Shown here piece by piece: positions 17,158 through 29,455 of a DNA stretch of 64,000 bases. The DNA is taken from positions 992,001-1,056,000 of the forward strand of contig JAQSEB010000014.1 in assembly GCA_030063045.1 (NCBI GenBank). Reading direction: 5' to 3'. The translations under genes and the position numbers were made by a program. Numbering within the stretch: the first letter of the stretch is position 1; every line of letters starts with the position of its first letter. The stretch comes from Pratylenchus scribneri (lineage: Eukaryota; Nematoda; Chromadorea; Rhabditida; Pratylenchidae). A model generated the notes under the pieces. That model was not told the DNA's origin, ran no database searches, and saw nothing but the letters and a program-made list of their open reading frames with translations.

Positions 17158-18529
17158 CTAAACCACTGTTGGCGTTGCTTTTGGCAAAACTGTGGCCGCC
17201 GATGAATTTGTTGTAATTGGCATAATGGCTTTTTTGCGTCTGGGAAGGGATTTCTTCATTCGATCAGTGCACGCAAATGATGGAGGTGGACAAATTGCGT
17301 AGGAATTTCCAACTGGAATTGATGAAGGCTGTTGTTGTTTTGTCTCATTCCTTTCATTATTATTTGAAGAAGCAATTCTCCTTTTCATCGCCGCCACCGG
17401 ATTCTGATGCACTTTTGGCTTTCCTTCAATGGCCAATTCCATCATTTTGCCTTCAGCAGCATCAGATGGTGGTGGTGGTGGAGGTGGACGGGGAGGAAGT
17501 GGAGGTGCCCGGCGGCAAAATGCCGTAAATTGAAGACGAGAAGAAGTTGATTTGTTGTTTTGGCTGGTGGATGCAGTGCCAACCGGAATTCGACTGGTTG
17601 GTTGTTGATTTGAGGCATTGGCCAATGTTTGATCGCCGTTTGGCTCAACCAATTCATCCCTTAAATTTGAATTAATGATTAAATGAATCCCCCGAGGGCA
17701 GCTCACATTTTTCCCTCTTCTTCATTTCCATTTTCCACTTTCTTCGCTGATTCCAATTCTTCATTCTTTTCTTCTTTGTCTTCCTTTTCTACTTCTTCTT
17801 CCATTCCATTTTCTTCTTCCTCCCTTTTTTCACTTCCTCTTCCAGAATCCATTGAAGATCGTGGAGATGGATCCTTTTCCTCCTCCTCCTCCTTTACATT
17901 TTCCCGTCGATGGATTTCTTCTCTCCTTTCTTCCTCCGGCTCAATTTCCTCCATTCCCAATTCCATTTCCTCTGTTGCCCTTTTTCCATTTTGTTCTTCC
18001 TTTTCATCCATTTTCGGCTTTTCCTCTTCAGTTGGTTGAATCTTCATTTCTTCATTTTCCGCAACAATTTCTTCGCTTTTAGCCAATTTTGCGACTACAT
18101 TTCCACCAATTCCCGGTCCTTCGTCCTCACTTTCAACCACCGGGGGCAATCGGGGAACTTGAATGGATAAATTTGATGAATTTGTGTAAAAAAAAGAATA
18201 TTTATTATTTATGGGCCTACCATGCCTTCGAGTCCTAATTCGTTCTCGAGCGCAAGTAATCATTTTCCGTAAATCATAAAGGAATTGCTCAGCCATTGGA
18301 GGTGGCGAGGACATCAATTTTGGTTCGAAGAAATCTGAAAATGGAGAGAAATTATTTTTTTCAATCAATTTTCTAAGAATTATTATTTTCAGCCAATTTG
18401 CCAATGTGATCAATTTTTGGCCCACTTTTTTATTTTGTACCCACCATTTCCCTTTCGTTGAGCACATCTTCGCATATAAACAGCCAAAAGAGGCATTAGA
18501 GGTGGTTCAACGCTGGCGGCGGTGGTCAT
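17158..18529 (-). CDS. Unrecognised acidic and polyproline protein
   Basis: Exons 18529-18445, 18334-18221, 18157-17707 and 17659-17158 join in frame to about 383 residues. The N-terminus is MTTAASVEPPLMPLLAVYMRR, followed by SPPPMAEQFLYDLRKMI, then a long Glu/Lys-rich stretch (about residues 80-215) and a Pro run (PPLPPRPPPPPPP) before a basic C-terminus (RMKKSLPRRKKA). No signal peptide or membrane helix. The Pro run could bind SH3, WW or EVH1 domains and the basic end could be a nuclear signal, but both are inference. I do not recognise a family. Start chosen as the first Met in the exon that splices in phase; an upstream exon cannot be excluded. Confidence 0.7.
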
Positions 18530-19401
18530 TTTTGTGCGTTAGGTCAATTTTAGTGAGATGAAATTATATTTTTGGGTTTCTGTGGTTTGAATGCGTGAAT
18601 ATATCTGCGAATAGATGGATTGATGACTGCGCGGATGATGGAAAGGATGAATGGATTTGGGTGGATTGGATTACTATTATGGTTTGTGGTGGGTGTACGG
18701 CGATGATAGATCAAATAACAAATGGGCCTTTTCCCTAAATTCTTTCTTTCTTCACTCAACTGTTGTCCTCCGGGCGGTCGAATGGACCTTTTATAAGGCG
18801 GGGCGCTGGGGGCGGATGGAAAGGGGAGGGGGGGCACTCGCCGCACACCGAGCAAAAATAAAATGGGGAGGAGAAGATTAGAGGACGAATGAGAGAATAC
18901 GATGGAAAAGTGAGTCAACGACAAAACTATGGAATTTTCTAGAGAGAATTTTTACAATTCCGTGCATCCATTCAGTGGCAAATATCTCTGACGAAGGAAA
19001 AGCCGCCGTCCGAGAAAGCTGGCAGGAAGAGTGGGAAAAGCAGCTGGCAGCAAGGAGAACAATTTAGCGAATATATTGAGGGCTTCCCCAAAATGTGGAA
19101 TAGAGGTCTATTTGCCCAATAGGCCCTATGTTATTGTTGGGCTATGGCCATTGAAAGGTTTCACTCTTTTTGCACACATTTCGGAGAGGAGATGGGTTTA
19201 ATGGAGTGTGTAAAGGGAATGGATGCTCGCAGCGATGTTTGTTGCAGAGAACACATTTGTTTTTCTTCTTCTTCTTCTACCGAATACCCTTCTTTGTTAT
19301 TATTTTCCACTTAAGCTTTGATCATCTATTTTGGCCATAAACAAATTCTTTTAAAAATTATTGTTGAAAAGTATCAAATTGGCAATTTGGCATTTAATTT
19401 A
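18530..19401. other. Intergenic, G-rich in part
   Basis: Upstream region of the 17158-18529 gene. It contains purine-rich stretches and a short CTT run near 19265. I see no gene here. Confidence 0.5.
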
Positions 19402-19722
19402 TTACCAAATTTTGCTACCTGAGCTAAAATAGAGTTTCCTTCGGCCATTTTGCTGTTGTTGTCCTCCCTGCATTTGCATAATTTCCTCGCCATTTTCCAT
19501 CAAATTCGATGGCCCTATTCCCCCATTGTTATTAGTGTAGCCAACATTGGAACTTTGTCCTTCTTCTGCGTTCCGAATTCCAGCTGCTGCCTTCACCAAT
19601 GCCTGATAGCGAAGTTGGCATTCCGAAATTGCCTTATTAATAGATTTACATATGAAGAATGAATATAAAATTGGCTTTATTACCTTTTCCTTCTCTTGTC
19701 GAGCAAAATGAACAAATTGCAT
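19402..19722 (-). CDS. Possible small gene or orphan 3' exons
   Basis: Two exons, 19722-19684 and 19632-19402, join in frame to 89 residues: MQFVHFARQEKEK, then AISECQLRYQALV and a Gln/Asn/Gly-rich end. An acceptor-like TTTTAG sits 15 bases upstream of the Met, which fits spliced-leader addition. Alternatively these are the last exons of a gene whose 5' part I could not find; a phase-0 donor inside the last exon of the 20306-21433 gene could also reach them. No family recognised. Confidence 0.4.
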   Translation of the reverse strand: MQFVHFARQEKEKVIKPILYSFFICKSINKAISECQLRYQALVKAAAGIRNAEEGQSSNVGYTNNNGGIGPSNLMENGEEIMQMQGGQQQQNGRRKLYFSSGSKIW

Positions 19723-19737
19723 TTGAAGGGAATGAAC

Positions 19738-20305
19738 CTAAAATAAATTAACCATTTTAAATCCATTCAATAATATTTTAATTCTTTTATCATTTTAATT
19801 TCCATATATTCGAATTTAAAATTCAATCTTTCAATTATCCCTGGCCATTGGCCAATCATCTTGAAGTCATCCCTATGTTCCATTCCAACCCAATATTTTT
19901 CAACAATATTAAATTTGTTGAGCAAGGCTAAATTATGTATGTGTGGGAGTGGATGGGAATGGGAATGGGAATCGGGGGACCATCTGCTTCTTTATTGCCT
20001 CACGGGGAGAACATGTGAATTTCAACCCCCAAAATTTCTGCCAAATTGCGAAAAGCAATTTTCCCTTTACTGCCACCCAACCGAAAGCAATTCCATCCAT
20101 TCTTGGCCTATTTTAAAGATTCTTTCTGGGGTCATAATTGCCTTTTCGACCCTTATCAATTCCTACGGGAATCAAAAAGAAAATTGTAAACAATACGATA
20201 AGAGGACAAAAATGGCAATAAGTCGAAAGAGGGGGAAAGGGTTCATGAAATCATTGGATTAATTCAATCAAAAATCAGTGTGGAATTTTGCATTTTGCAG
20301 AATTT
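19738..20305. other. Intergenic, nothing convincing
   Basis: Between the small minus-strand unit and the membrane-protein gene. A minus-strand open stretch near 19860-19930 (with EKYWVGMEHRDDF) looks mildly coding but has no usable donor, so it is not called. Confidence 0.4.
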
Positions 20306-21433
20306 TTAGGCAGAATATGTCAACTGCTGGAATTGAATAAAACTTGCCAATTTTCGTTTATGCATCCTCCAACAAACATTCCACATGAAAATTGAACCAA
20401 ACAGTGAAAGGAACAAAAGAATGGCCAATAAAATGATGACAACCACTTCGGCTCTTCTTCCCCTCTCCAATTCAATTCCAATTTGTCCGGGTGGCGCCTT
20501 TCCAACGCCTCCAGCGGCTTCTGAAACATTTTTGCGCAATTTAATGATTGGCGGCCTTTGCTTTTGGCTCACCTATTTGTCCTTCAACTCTGAATGATAT
20601 ACAAAATGTGCTATTCCCATTCTTCCCCGCAACACATTCCAATCCAATATTAATTATGCCACCGGCCAATTGTTGAGCATCCGAATCACTTCCAATCCAC
20701 TAATAAATTAACACAAATATATTTATCAATTTAAATCAAAAACTGACCAAAATTCTGCCATTCCCTTCTGTCCATCCTGGTTCAAATAGTTTTTGTGCTT
20801 CCAATGTTTTCCATTCCGAATGTTTTCCTAACAATTTGGCCGATTTTATTGAACATCGAGGTCCTTGGCTTTGTCGCACTTTCACGCCACTTTCTGTTAA
20901 AAATATTTTCATTTATTTTTGATCATTTTTATTACCTTTCCATGCAATTCTCAATTCTTCGCCAATTGGCTCACCGGATTGTGGCAAACTAATTGAGGGA
21001 ACAAATTGTGGACGAGCATTTTGTGAATTCTCGAAGAAAATGGAACGGCCAGAACATTCTTAAATTGCAAAAGATTGGTGGAATAGTATTCAAATTGATG
21101 ACCACCTTCGATTCTTTGAGAACATTGACCTAGCATTTTTTGTTGCTGAACAAAGACTGGCTGCCCCGGAGGGCAACGACAAACGCATCGAGCCCTTGGA
21201 ATTTGTTCTGCACCAGAACCAATTAATTCGGAACACGGTCGATTGCAAAGTTCTGGCCGAATCAAAATGGCATCACCTTCTCCTTCGGGCGAAGGCAAAA
21301 CACGCTCAATTGCTAGCCAAATTGGATAATCTGGAGGAATTGTCAGCTCTGGTGAAAGTGGCAAAGAATTGATGAGCCCAGAGGGAATGATGAGGAAAAA
21401 TATTAAATAATAAAGGCGCATTTTGCTGAACAT
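20306..21433 (-). CDS. Cys-rich type I membrane protein
   Basis: Exons 21433-21106, 21058-20936, 20893-20748, 20699-20573, 20520-20306; all phases agree, 312 residues. The N-terminus is a signal peptide (Met at 21433 or 21421; core LYYLIFFLIIPSGLI). The ectodomain holds a Cys cluster CNRPC ... RCVCRCPPGQP and further single Cys residues near QCSQRIEECSG, PRCSIK, LECVAG and TFCISF. A single membrane helix (VVVIILLAILLFLSLFGSIF) follows at about residues 265-290, then a short basic tail WRMHKRK. This suggests a cell-surface or cuticle-associated receptor-like protein of epithelia. The Cys-x-Cys-Arg-Cys cluster recalls shavenoid-type proteins, but I cannot confirm that. Function unknown. Confidence 0.75.
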
Positions 21434-22971
21434 TTTCTATATTATTCAATGAGAATTTGAGGGTTGTTAAAGGATGTTTGCCGAAAGTGAATAGAAAGGG
21501 AAAAGGTCGATTTGAATATGTGAAAGGGGGCTTTAATGAGAGGGCAAAAGTGGAGAATATTGCGGCTAATTTTGGGTTCTTACAAAATGCCTTTAGGCGC
21601 TGCTCTTTTGGAAAGGATGTGCTAGCCATGGTGGCTTTGCTTTGCTCAATTTACGAGAAAAGAAGATGATCACGGTCGGTGGCTGCCCACCCCAATTGCC
21701 CCCAACCACCTTCAATCGGCGTTGCATTCCATTCCAACATTCACAACAATTTGCTGCCCCCAACATTGCGGTTGAATTTGATTTGATGATGATGAGAAGG
21801 GGAGTGGAGGATCGAGTCGTTCAATTCAACCCATCACCACCAATCTGCGCATTGCCGTGTGCCCCCTTCGAATGGAATAGATTGGATTGGCGAAAACACG
21901 CCGAAGGCGATCATCAAATCCTCGCAGGGCTCATCAGCAGTGAAGCTCATCCTCCCCTCCCAAAAGCATCATTTGCCCCCCAAGCCAATTCTCTTCCCTC
22001 CCTTCAGTGGAGTTGACCCGCGGGAATTCGGTCAGTCGAGAATCGGAGAATGTTAAATTGGAATTGGAATGAGTGGGGATGAAGTCCGTTGTTGTCTTTC
22101 TTCTCTCGACTCGACTTCTTCCCGATCAATCACGATGCCCCCGGCGGGGAGAAAGGATGGCATGGACAGCGAGGAATGCGCGGGAAGGGTGGATTTGGAC
22201 TGGTGCATGAAAATGAGGAGGAATCGAAGGAATACGGGCTTCGTGATGAAGGAGAGGGTCTTTCCGTTTGCTGGTTAAATTCGGAGGAGAGCAACCCAAA
22301 TAGCAAAGCGGAGGGACGACTTTATCCGAAAAGCAATCAGCAAAGGAAGAAGGCTGGTTGGAGGGAAATGTTGTGGAAATAATACATGGACAATTCATGA
22401 AAAAAATTGGGATTTGGAAGAATAAAAACATAGAATTTTGGGCATTTCCAAAATGTTGAATCACTCTTTAATCACCCTTTTCGCTTTGGTGTTGCTGGCC
22501 AATTATTTTATAAATCCATTTTGATTGAAAACACAAACATCCTCATATAACAGAGTACATGGATAAAAGGGGATAAATTTCACGCATCATTTATCCTTCC
22601 GGCTGCGCCTCTTTTGGCCAATCAAACATGGAGGGGAATATGGAAAACATCAAAGAATGGGGGAGAATGCTTTGTATTTTAAATGGATTATTTCTTTTTG
22701 GAAAAGGCTGATAAGATGTTGTGCAGGTGAACTGCTGCCGTAAAAGAGGATTTGCTAAAGGGGATTTAGGCTTCATAAAATTTTACACAAGGGGATTTGA
22801 TTCGATTTGCTGCTTCCAACAAAAATATTTAGGGCATAAAATCAATTTAATTTATAATATTTTATTTGCGCATTTATTAAACAAAATGGAATGAAAAAAT
22901 GAAGGAAAGTACATTAAAATTGAATGAAAGAAGAGAGAAATGCCAAAGGGAATATTCATTGATTTCCATAT
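21434..22971. other. Intergenic, no gene seen
   Basis: Upstream of the Cys-rich membrane-protein gene and downstream of the zipper gene. Open frames on both strands here lack splice context and protein character. Confidence 0.5.
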
Positions 22972-23529
22972 TTAAATTTCACCACGAAGTTGCTTTTGCA
23001 ATTGTTCAATTATTTTGTCCCTTTCGGCCAATTGCTCCTTCAAAATTGCATTTTGCAACCGCAAAGTTTCAAGTTCCTCAAGATCCTGTAAAAATATAAA
23101 TGAAATAATTGAAAAATATCATTGGACCCACCCTTCGGACAGAATCCCGTAATTCAGTGAGATCGGAACGAAATTCAGAGATTAAAACATTTGGCATCAT
23201 CGATGCTCCATCCTCGGATTTGACCGATTCATCAGCCCAAGGCATTTCTTCTTCCTTGATGTCAGTTGACCTTCTTTAATAAAGAAAAGGGTAAATATTT
23301 TCGGATTATTCATTCCAACTTTGTTTTGCTTCCGGGTGCATTGGATGATGTTGAAATTGTGGCCATGCATTGTTCCTTCCCAATTGCCTTCATTTTGGCC
23401 GTTTCAACTTGCTTCGGAGCATTCCTAAAATTAAATATTATTTTAATTAAATTTTGATTGAATTTGCCGAATTTTAGTCCGACGAATAGACCGAAGGATG
23501 GTGTTTAGGGAGGATAAACAATCAGACAT
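22972..23529 (-). CDS. Short zipper isoform with its own first exon
   Basis: First exon 23529-23468 encodes MSDCLSSLNTILRSIRRTKIR and joins exons 23424-23320, 23273-23132, 23085-22972 in frame to 140 residues. The first intron (23425-23467) starts with GC and ends AG. Upstream of the Met there is a TTTTTAG acceptor about 35 bases away and an in-frame stop, as expected for a trans-spliced start. It shares its last three exons with the long form ending in the same leucine zipper. It may instead be a wholly separate small gene if the long gene ends at 25049. Confidence 0.65.
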
Positions 23530-26500
23530 TTTAAAATATTTCAATCAGAGTTTAGTTAGCTAAAAATGTTTAAATTTAAGCTAAATAAGAAATGATTGGC
23601 TTTAAATCGAATTGATTGGGTCGAGATCGAGATGGCCAGTAAGTTCATCAGGGAAGGAGTAATTCACGAAAATGTGTAATTAATATTAATGCCAAATGCT
23701 TTTTGGGGTCATTTATTGATTTCTTCTCACATTTTCCCAAATCCCTTTAATCTTTTTACAATGCTTTTTGAAATAATATCCCCGATTAAAGATATTAGGC
23801 CAAGAACGATGGATGAGTTAGAGTTAATTCCATCACGTTTTTCATCTCAAATCAAGGACCCTTTAATGAAATCTCAACAATTTTTAACAGCCCTTTGTTT
23901 ATTTATTTTGGCTATACAAATTATTTTGGTCAAAATCTATGGGAAAAATAAATATTCATTTTGATGATTAATCGAAATAAGAATGGAGAATTTTAAACCG
24001 AACGAGGAAAAATATTGATGGGGAAGGGGGGAGGTGTAAAAATGATTTGCGGCATGTGTTGGTGGTGTTGGGGCGAATGAATATAAAATCGTCGAGGGGA
24101 CACGATTGATGGGATGGGAATGCTTTGTGGTAGAGCAAACTTATGGGGCTAATTTGATGAATTATGAAGAGAATTTTGTCAATAATTATGAAAAATATTG
24201 AATTTAGGAGAAATTTTCAAAACTTTTTAATTTATGAGAATTTTTAAAATTTTTAATTTAGGAAAAATTTATGAGAAATTTTTAAAATTTTTAATTTAGG
24301 AAAAATTTATGAGAAATTTTTAAAATTTTTAATTTAGGAAAAATTTATGAGAAATGAATTTTTAATTTATGGGAAATTTTCCAAAACTTTTTAATTTATA
24401 AGAATTTTTCCAAAACTTTTTAATTTAGGAAAAATTTTTCAAATTTTTAATTTATGAGAAATTTTTAATTTTGGAAAAATTAAGAAATTTTTAAAATTTT
24501 AATTTATGAGAAATTTTCCAAAACTTTTTAATTTATGAGAAATTTTCCAAAACTTTTTAATTTATGAGAATTTTTCCAAAACTTTTTAATTTATGAGAAT
24601 TTTTCCAAAACTTTTTAATTTATGAGAATTTTTCCAAAACTTTTTAATTTATGAGAATTTTTCCAAAACTTTTTAATTTATGAGAATTTTTCCAAAACTT
24701 TTTAATTTGGGAAAAATTTTTCAAATTTTTAATTTAGGAGAAATTTTTAATTTAGGAAAAATTAAGAAATTTTTAAAATTTTTAATTTATGAGAAATTTT
24801 CCAAAACTTTTTAATTTATGAGAATTTTTCCAAAACTTTTTAATTTGGGAAAAATTTTTCAAATTTTTAATTTATGAGAAATTTTTAATTTAGGAAAAAT
24901 TAAGAAATTTTTAAAATTTTTAATTTATGAGAAATTTTCCAAAACTTTTTAATTTATGAGAAATTTTTAAAATTTAGAAATTTTCTAAATATTGAATTTA
25001 GGAGAAATTTTCAAACTATGGAATTCAGGGCAAAATTTAAAATTTTCTACCTTTTCCTGCTTGTCTCTGCCAAATTAAGCCCAGTTTGCATTTTGTTTTG
25101 GACCATATGAACGCTGATTTCGTCCGTATTTGGTTGCTGTTCAGCAATTAATAGTTCAGAGGAGGGAGCCGAGGAAGTTGGAGTTATGTGAGCATTGACT
25201 GGGCCATGGGAATGGGAATGAATTGAAGAGGAAGAAGGTTCATCGATGAGCCTAAAATCAGCGCCCAAAGTTGTGGTGCTAATTAGCATTGGTTGATCTC
25301 TAAAAAACATTAAAAATGACATAAAAAACAAAGTTGTATTTTATTTTGCATTTGTAAATCCTAGATAGGATTGGTTGTTTTGTTGGAAAAAGAAAAAGCC
25401 TCATTTGTCATTCATTCCCTTCTTTGGTGGTGGAATTCCTTTTTATTTATTAGCCTTGCCCGCCCGCCGATGAAATCTAAAAACCAATCCAATCTGCGCG
25501 CCTTCTTCCTCCTCCCTCCCTTTATCGATTCTTTCCTAATTTTTCTCAAAATTTTTGCAAATCCCGTTAGTTGTGCGCGCGAATCCCATTTGTAACCTTG
25601 AAAATATAAAAAAACCAACTTTATTTCATCATCTATCAATCCTTTGTCTTTTTTGCTGATTGGCTCAGTTTGGTTTGGCTTTTTCCTTGGCACCGGAGAG
25701 GCAAGAAGTTGGGCCAAAGTTGGTCGTGAGGTGGATTGCGGGATTTTGCTGCTGGTCAACGGAGGAGCAGCTGGAAGAAAGAAAAGGGGAAATGAAACGA
25801 CGGGAGGGGATATTTGATGGTGGTGAAAGGGGAAAAGCAAATGTGGAATGGAAGAAGTTTGGGGCCCGGATGAAATGAAATGAGAAGAAAGGAAAGAATG
25901 GGGGAATTTGGGGATTTAGTTAGGATTGGAGTTCTCGCATTTCCTTTGGGCAAACAATCCCAGGGAAACAACCAAGGAATGGACGTTTTGGCTATGAATG
26001 TGAGGATGGGATGGGCCCCAAGAGGGATTGGCCAATGTGGTGGTTTTCTTTGAATGTGAGGAGTGCGAGAAGCCGAGAAGAATTGGCCACAGAAAAGAAG
26101 AGAAAGGGAAAAGCCATCCCAAAATTGGATTTTGCCCATGAGGAAAAAGAAGGAAGGAAGGAAATGATGGAGGGTTTGGGGTGCTGACAATGACATGGCC
26201 AAGGGTGGAATGGTGCAAAGAAGGAGGGGCAGTCAGCAGCTGGACCCGAATTATTTACTCCTTTCTGCTGGACCCGTCCCACCCCTTTCGGCCTTCCTTA
26301 ATTGCAAACTATGTGTATGTGCTACTGAATGGGTAATCGAATTTTTTCTCCGTTTTTTTCAACTAGAACTAAACCCAAAAATTGGACAATATCATAAGGA
26401 AAAATGAACAATTTTCTAAGGGTTTTCATTCCCTATTCTCGAGTCCCGAGGCCTATTTCCTTTCCATTCTTATCTTCTCATTTCATTAAAAAAATATGCC

Positions 26501-29455
26501 AAAGTCCAAAAAATGCATCCATTCCGCCGGTGGGTCCATCCAAAAAATGTACCTTTTACTTTGCTTTTATTGTTCTCCCTTTTTTCCTTTGCTTCTTTTT
26601 TCTGTTCCTCTTTGTCCTTTCGGCACAATCTTGCGGTTGCGCCAAAAAGGAATCCTCGTTTGCTTATCCCTTTTCCATTCTCCCTATTATTTGTTGTTGT
26701 TGTGGCCAATGTTGATGGCATTTCCCATGGAGGACATTGTTCAACGGCTGGCGAATTCTCCACCCTGGATGATTCGCTCACCGCCAACGGCGCTGGTGAA
26801 CGTAAATTATGCACAGTTTTGACCGATTGAACACTTCTGAAAGATTCAATTCATTGAAATTAATATTATTTATGTGTGGACCTTAATTTTACGGCACCAC
26901 TACTTTTTTCTACATTCCTTGTCTTATTTGCCTTTTGTTGTTCATCATCTTCCGGGATGGAATTGCTTTTGCGAAAAAGTCGTGCCGAGCCAATTAAAGG
27001 TTCTATCGAAGGGAAATTGAGCTAATTTCCCCTTAAAATGGCACACAAATTTACCAATTTTTTGTGGCTTTTCCCTCTCACGACTTTCGCTCCTTCCTCT
27101 TCTCTTCACCAAAGGACTGCCCTCATAAACTCGGTTTGCCACCATTCTCAGACTTCTGGTCGTGAAAACCTATAAAATAATTCAAACCATTTTAAATAAA
27201 AATAAATATTTATATTTACACGGCGTTTCCCCTCCTTTTCATTCTGATTTTCCAATTCTTTTTGATTTTTTTGAATATCAGCGGCTCCAAATGAAACGGA
27301 TGACTTTGTTGAACGAATTACGGTTTCGGAATGGGAATTCAATGATCCAAGTGGCGGAAATGATTGCGGCGATTTACGAAGAAGTGAAAGCACTTTTGGT
27401 GGCGACCGATGGCCACCACTTGGCGGAGAGGCTGGAGGTGGCAAAATGGGCGGAGTGAGCGGCCGCATTTCTTTGATTTCTTCTTTTTCCACTTCTAATT
27501 TTTCTTCCCTTTCATCAATTTTTTTGAATTCTTCCTCTGGCAAAATTGGTGGAATCCTTTTTTCTGGAGTCCACAAACAAAAAGGCAATTCCGCTTTTCG
27601 ACTTAATTCTGGCAATTTTTCCTCCTCAAATGGTAATGGCGCAAATTGAACTTGTTTGATCATTTCTACAAGGAATTTAATTTAACCAAACAATTAATTA
27701 TTATTTATTCACACCTTTTTGCCTCCTTTCCTCCTCCAATTCTTCGTCCGGTGGCAATCGCCTTGATGGGGATGGGATTAATGTTGTTACGGGCATTCTT
27801 TTGGGCAATTCCCTTTGCTCTTCCATACTTTTCGATTTCGGCATCGGTTCGGCAATTTGTGGTATTCTACTTCCCTGCCTTTGAATCTCTAAACTTCGAC
27901 TCATTGGCAATTCAATTTCAGTTTTTGTCGACTTTCCATGTGTTAAACGATTAAAACGATTCTGAAATAAATAAATTTGGTTTATTTCTCCCAATTCTTA
28001 ATACCTTGACAGAATGAGCAACAGAAAGAAGTGGACTTTTTGGCTCTTTATTAATATTTTCACTTGATTCATTTTCCTTTCGGCTTTTATCTTTTCGTCG
28101 AACAAATTTTGGCAATTTGCTTGCTTTTTCCATTCTTCCTTTCCCGCCTTCATTATTTTCAATTTCGCTTATTGTACTTTCAATTAACATTGAATCTGGC
28201 CTAATAATGACTTCTTTATGAATTGGTTCATCAATTGGATTATTTTCATCAATCATTTGAACAGTTTGATGTTGAATTCCACCACTTTGTCTCCGTGAAT
28301 GTGTCGATTGAATGGATTCATTTGACCTGGATTCGGGAATTGGCGGAATTGCCCTGTTCAAGGGAGGACGTGGCCGATGCGTTTGAAAACCATATTGTGA
28401 AACCTAAAATAAAATAAATAAAAGTAAATTAATAATTCACTGACTAAAGATTGTTTTTCGGTTGTTGTCATAATTGTTGGCACCGGTTCGCCCTCATTGT
28501 TATTTGTAACGCCTGGGGGCAAATTTGGAAAATGCAGGAGTAATTGTTCATTGACATTGTTGTTTTGGTCATCCTCGTCCAAAAGAAGTGGACGAGGAGT
28601 GGAAGGCGTCCAACCACTGGATGAGGGGCTAACATAGGTGGTATTGGCCGAACTCGGGGGAATATTTGGCCTTTTTGCACCAGGAATAACCATCACTGTT
28701 GAATGGGTGCGCGGAAAAGCCGGAATCTAAAATAAGATGAATATTTTGGATAAAATAATGTTGAAAACTGACCGAAATGGCAGTACCGGATGCAGAACAG
28801 GATGAACAGCAACTAATCGGTGAACCGGTGGAGGCAGCCGCACGGCGAAGTCCACGAAAAGGGCTGGAAAATATAGGGGAAATTATTACATGAAAATGGA
28901 TGGTTTTGGGGAAGGAAAAGTAAAGAAATCCTATTTAAGCATGAAAACAAACAGAGGTGGCCAAAATGAACTTCCTAGGGGGAAATCTTTTTGCCACTCC
29001 CGATGTTGTGAATGTGGGGGGCGAGAAACGGAGGAGGAGGAGGACACAGCGACAAAGCCAATTGGGGATTAATGGCACATTGGGATGGATGGCCGGCGGC
29101 AAAAGAATTTCTATGTTTGGGTGAGGGAAAAAGTGTCCCCATGGGGAAATGGCCACATTTCATATTGGTGCCACTTTTCCCTCACAATGTCAAAGGAACC
29201 ATAAAAATGTGTCATTTTTGGCGGTCAACGGGCCAACACAGTTGTCACTCATTTTCATTCGAAAAATACACACAAAATTGCAAGCTATTTTGACATCAAA
29301 TATATTTCCCATTTTTGGCAGCAACATTTTTGGGATAAAAATGAATAAAAGTGTATTTATTTTTCCATGAATTTTGAACATTTTTGCCATATTTTTATTT
29401 ATTTTTATTACCGTCTTCGTCGGAATGCCCAAATCCGTTCCAACAGGTCCTTCAT
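22972..29455 (-). CDS. Large Ser/Pro-rich protein with C-terminal leucine zipper
   Basis: Exons: 29455-29412, 28863-28773, 28726-28445, 28403-28005, 27961-27715, 27665-27220, 27169-27055, 27002-26882, 26836-26553, 25770-25620, 25299-25051, then 23424-23320, 23273-23132, 23085-22972. Every junction keeps frame; about 929 residues. N-terminus MKDLLERIWAFRRRPFRGL, followed by long Ser/Pro/Glu-rich low-complexity sequence with several SPP and SPS motifs and basic blocks (RRKDKSRKE). The last about 60 residues are a coiled coil (ELRDSVRRDLEELETLRLQ, then KEQLAERDKIIEQLQKQL). No catalytic domain and no membrane helix; probably a cytoplasmic scaffold or adaptor that dimerises through the zipper (inference). 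Family not recognised. The joint 25051 to 23424 is supported by phase (2 to 2) but crosses an AT-rich tandem array; reading on instead gives a stop (TAG) right after ETSRKR. The start may lie further upstream. Confidence 0.65.
24185..25015. repeat. AT-rich tandem array of about 28-bp units
   Basis: Repeated units of the form TTTATGAGAATTTTTCCAAAAC plus TTTTTAA, with variants AATTTAGGAAAAATT. It has higher-order structure: blocks of the same unit alternate with the shorter variants. It lies between exon 25051 and the short-isoform first exon. Confidence 0.85.

Noticed and set aside
24185..25015. CRISPR-like regular repeat
   Set aside because: The genome is eukaryotic, and units are contiguous without unique spacers; it is a tandem satellite.
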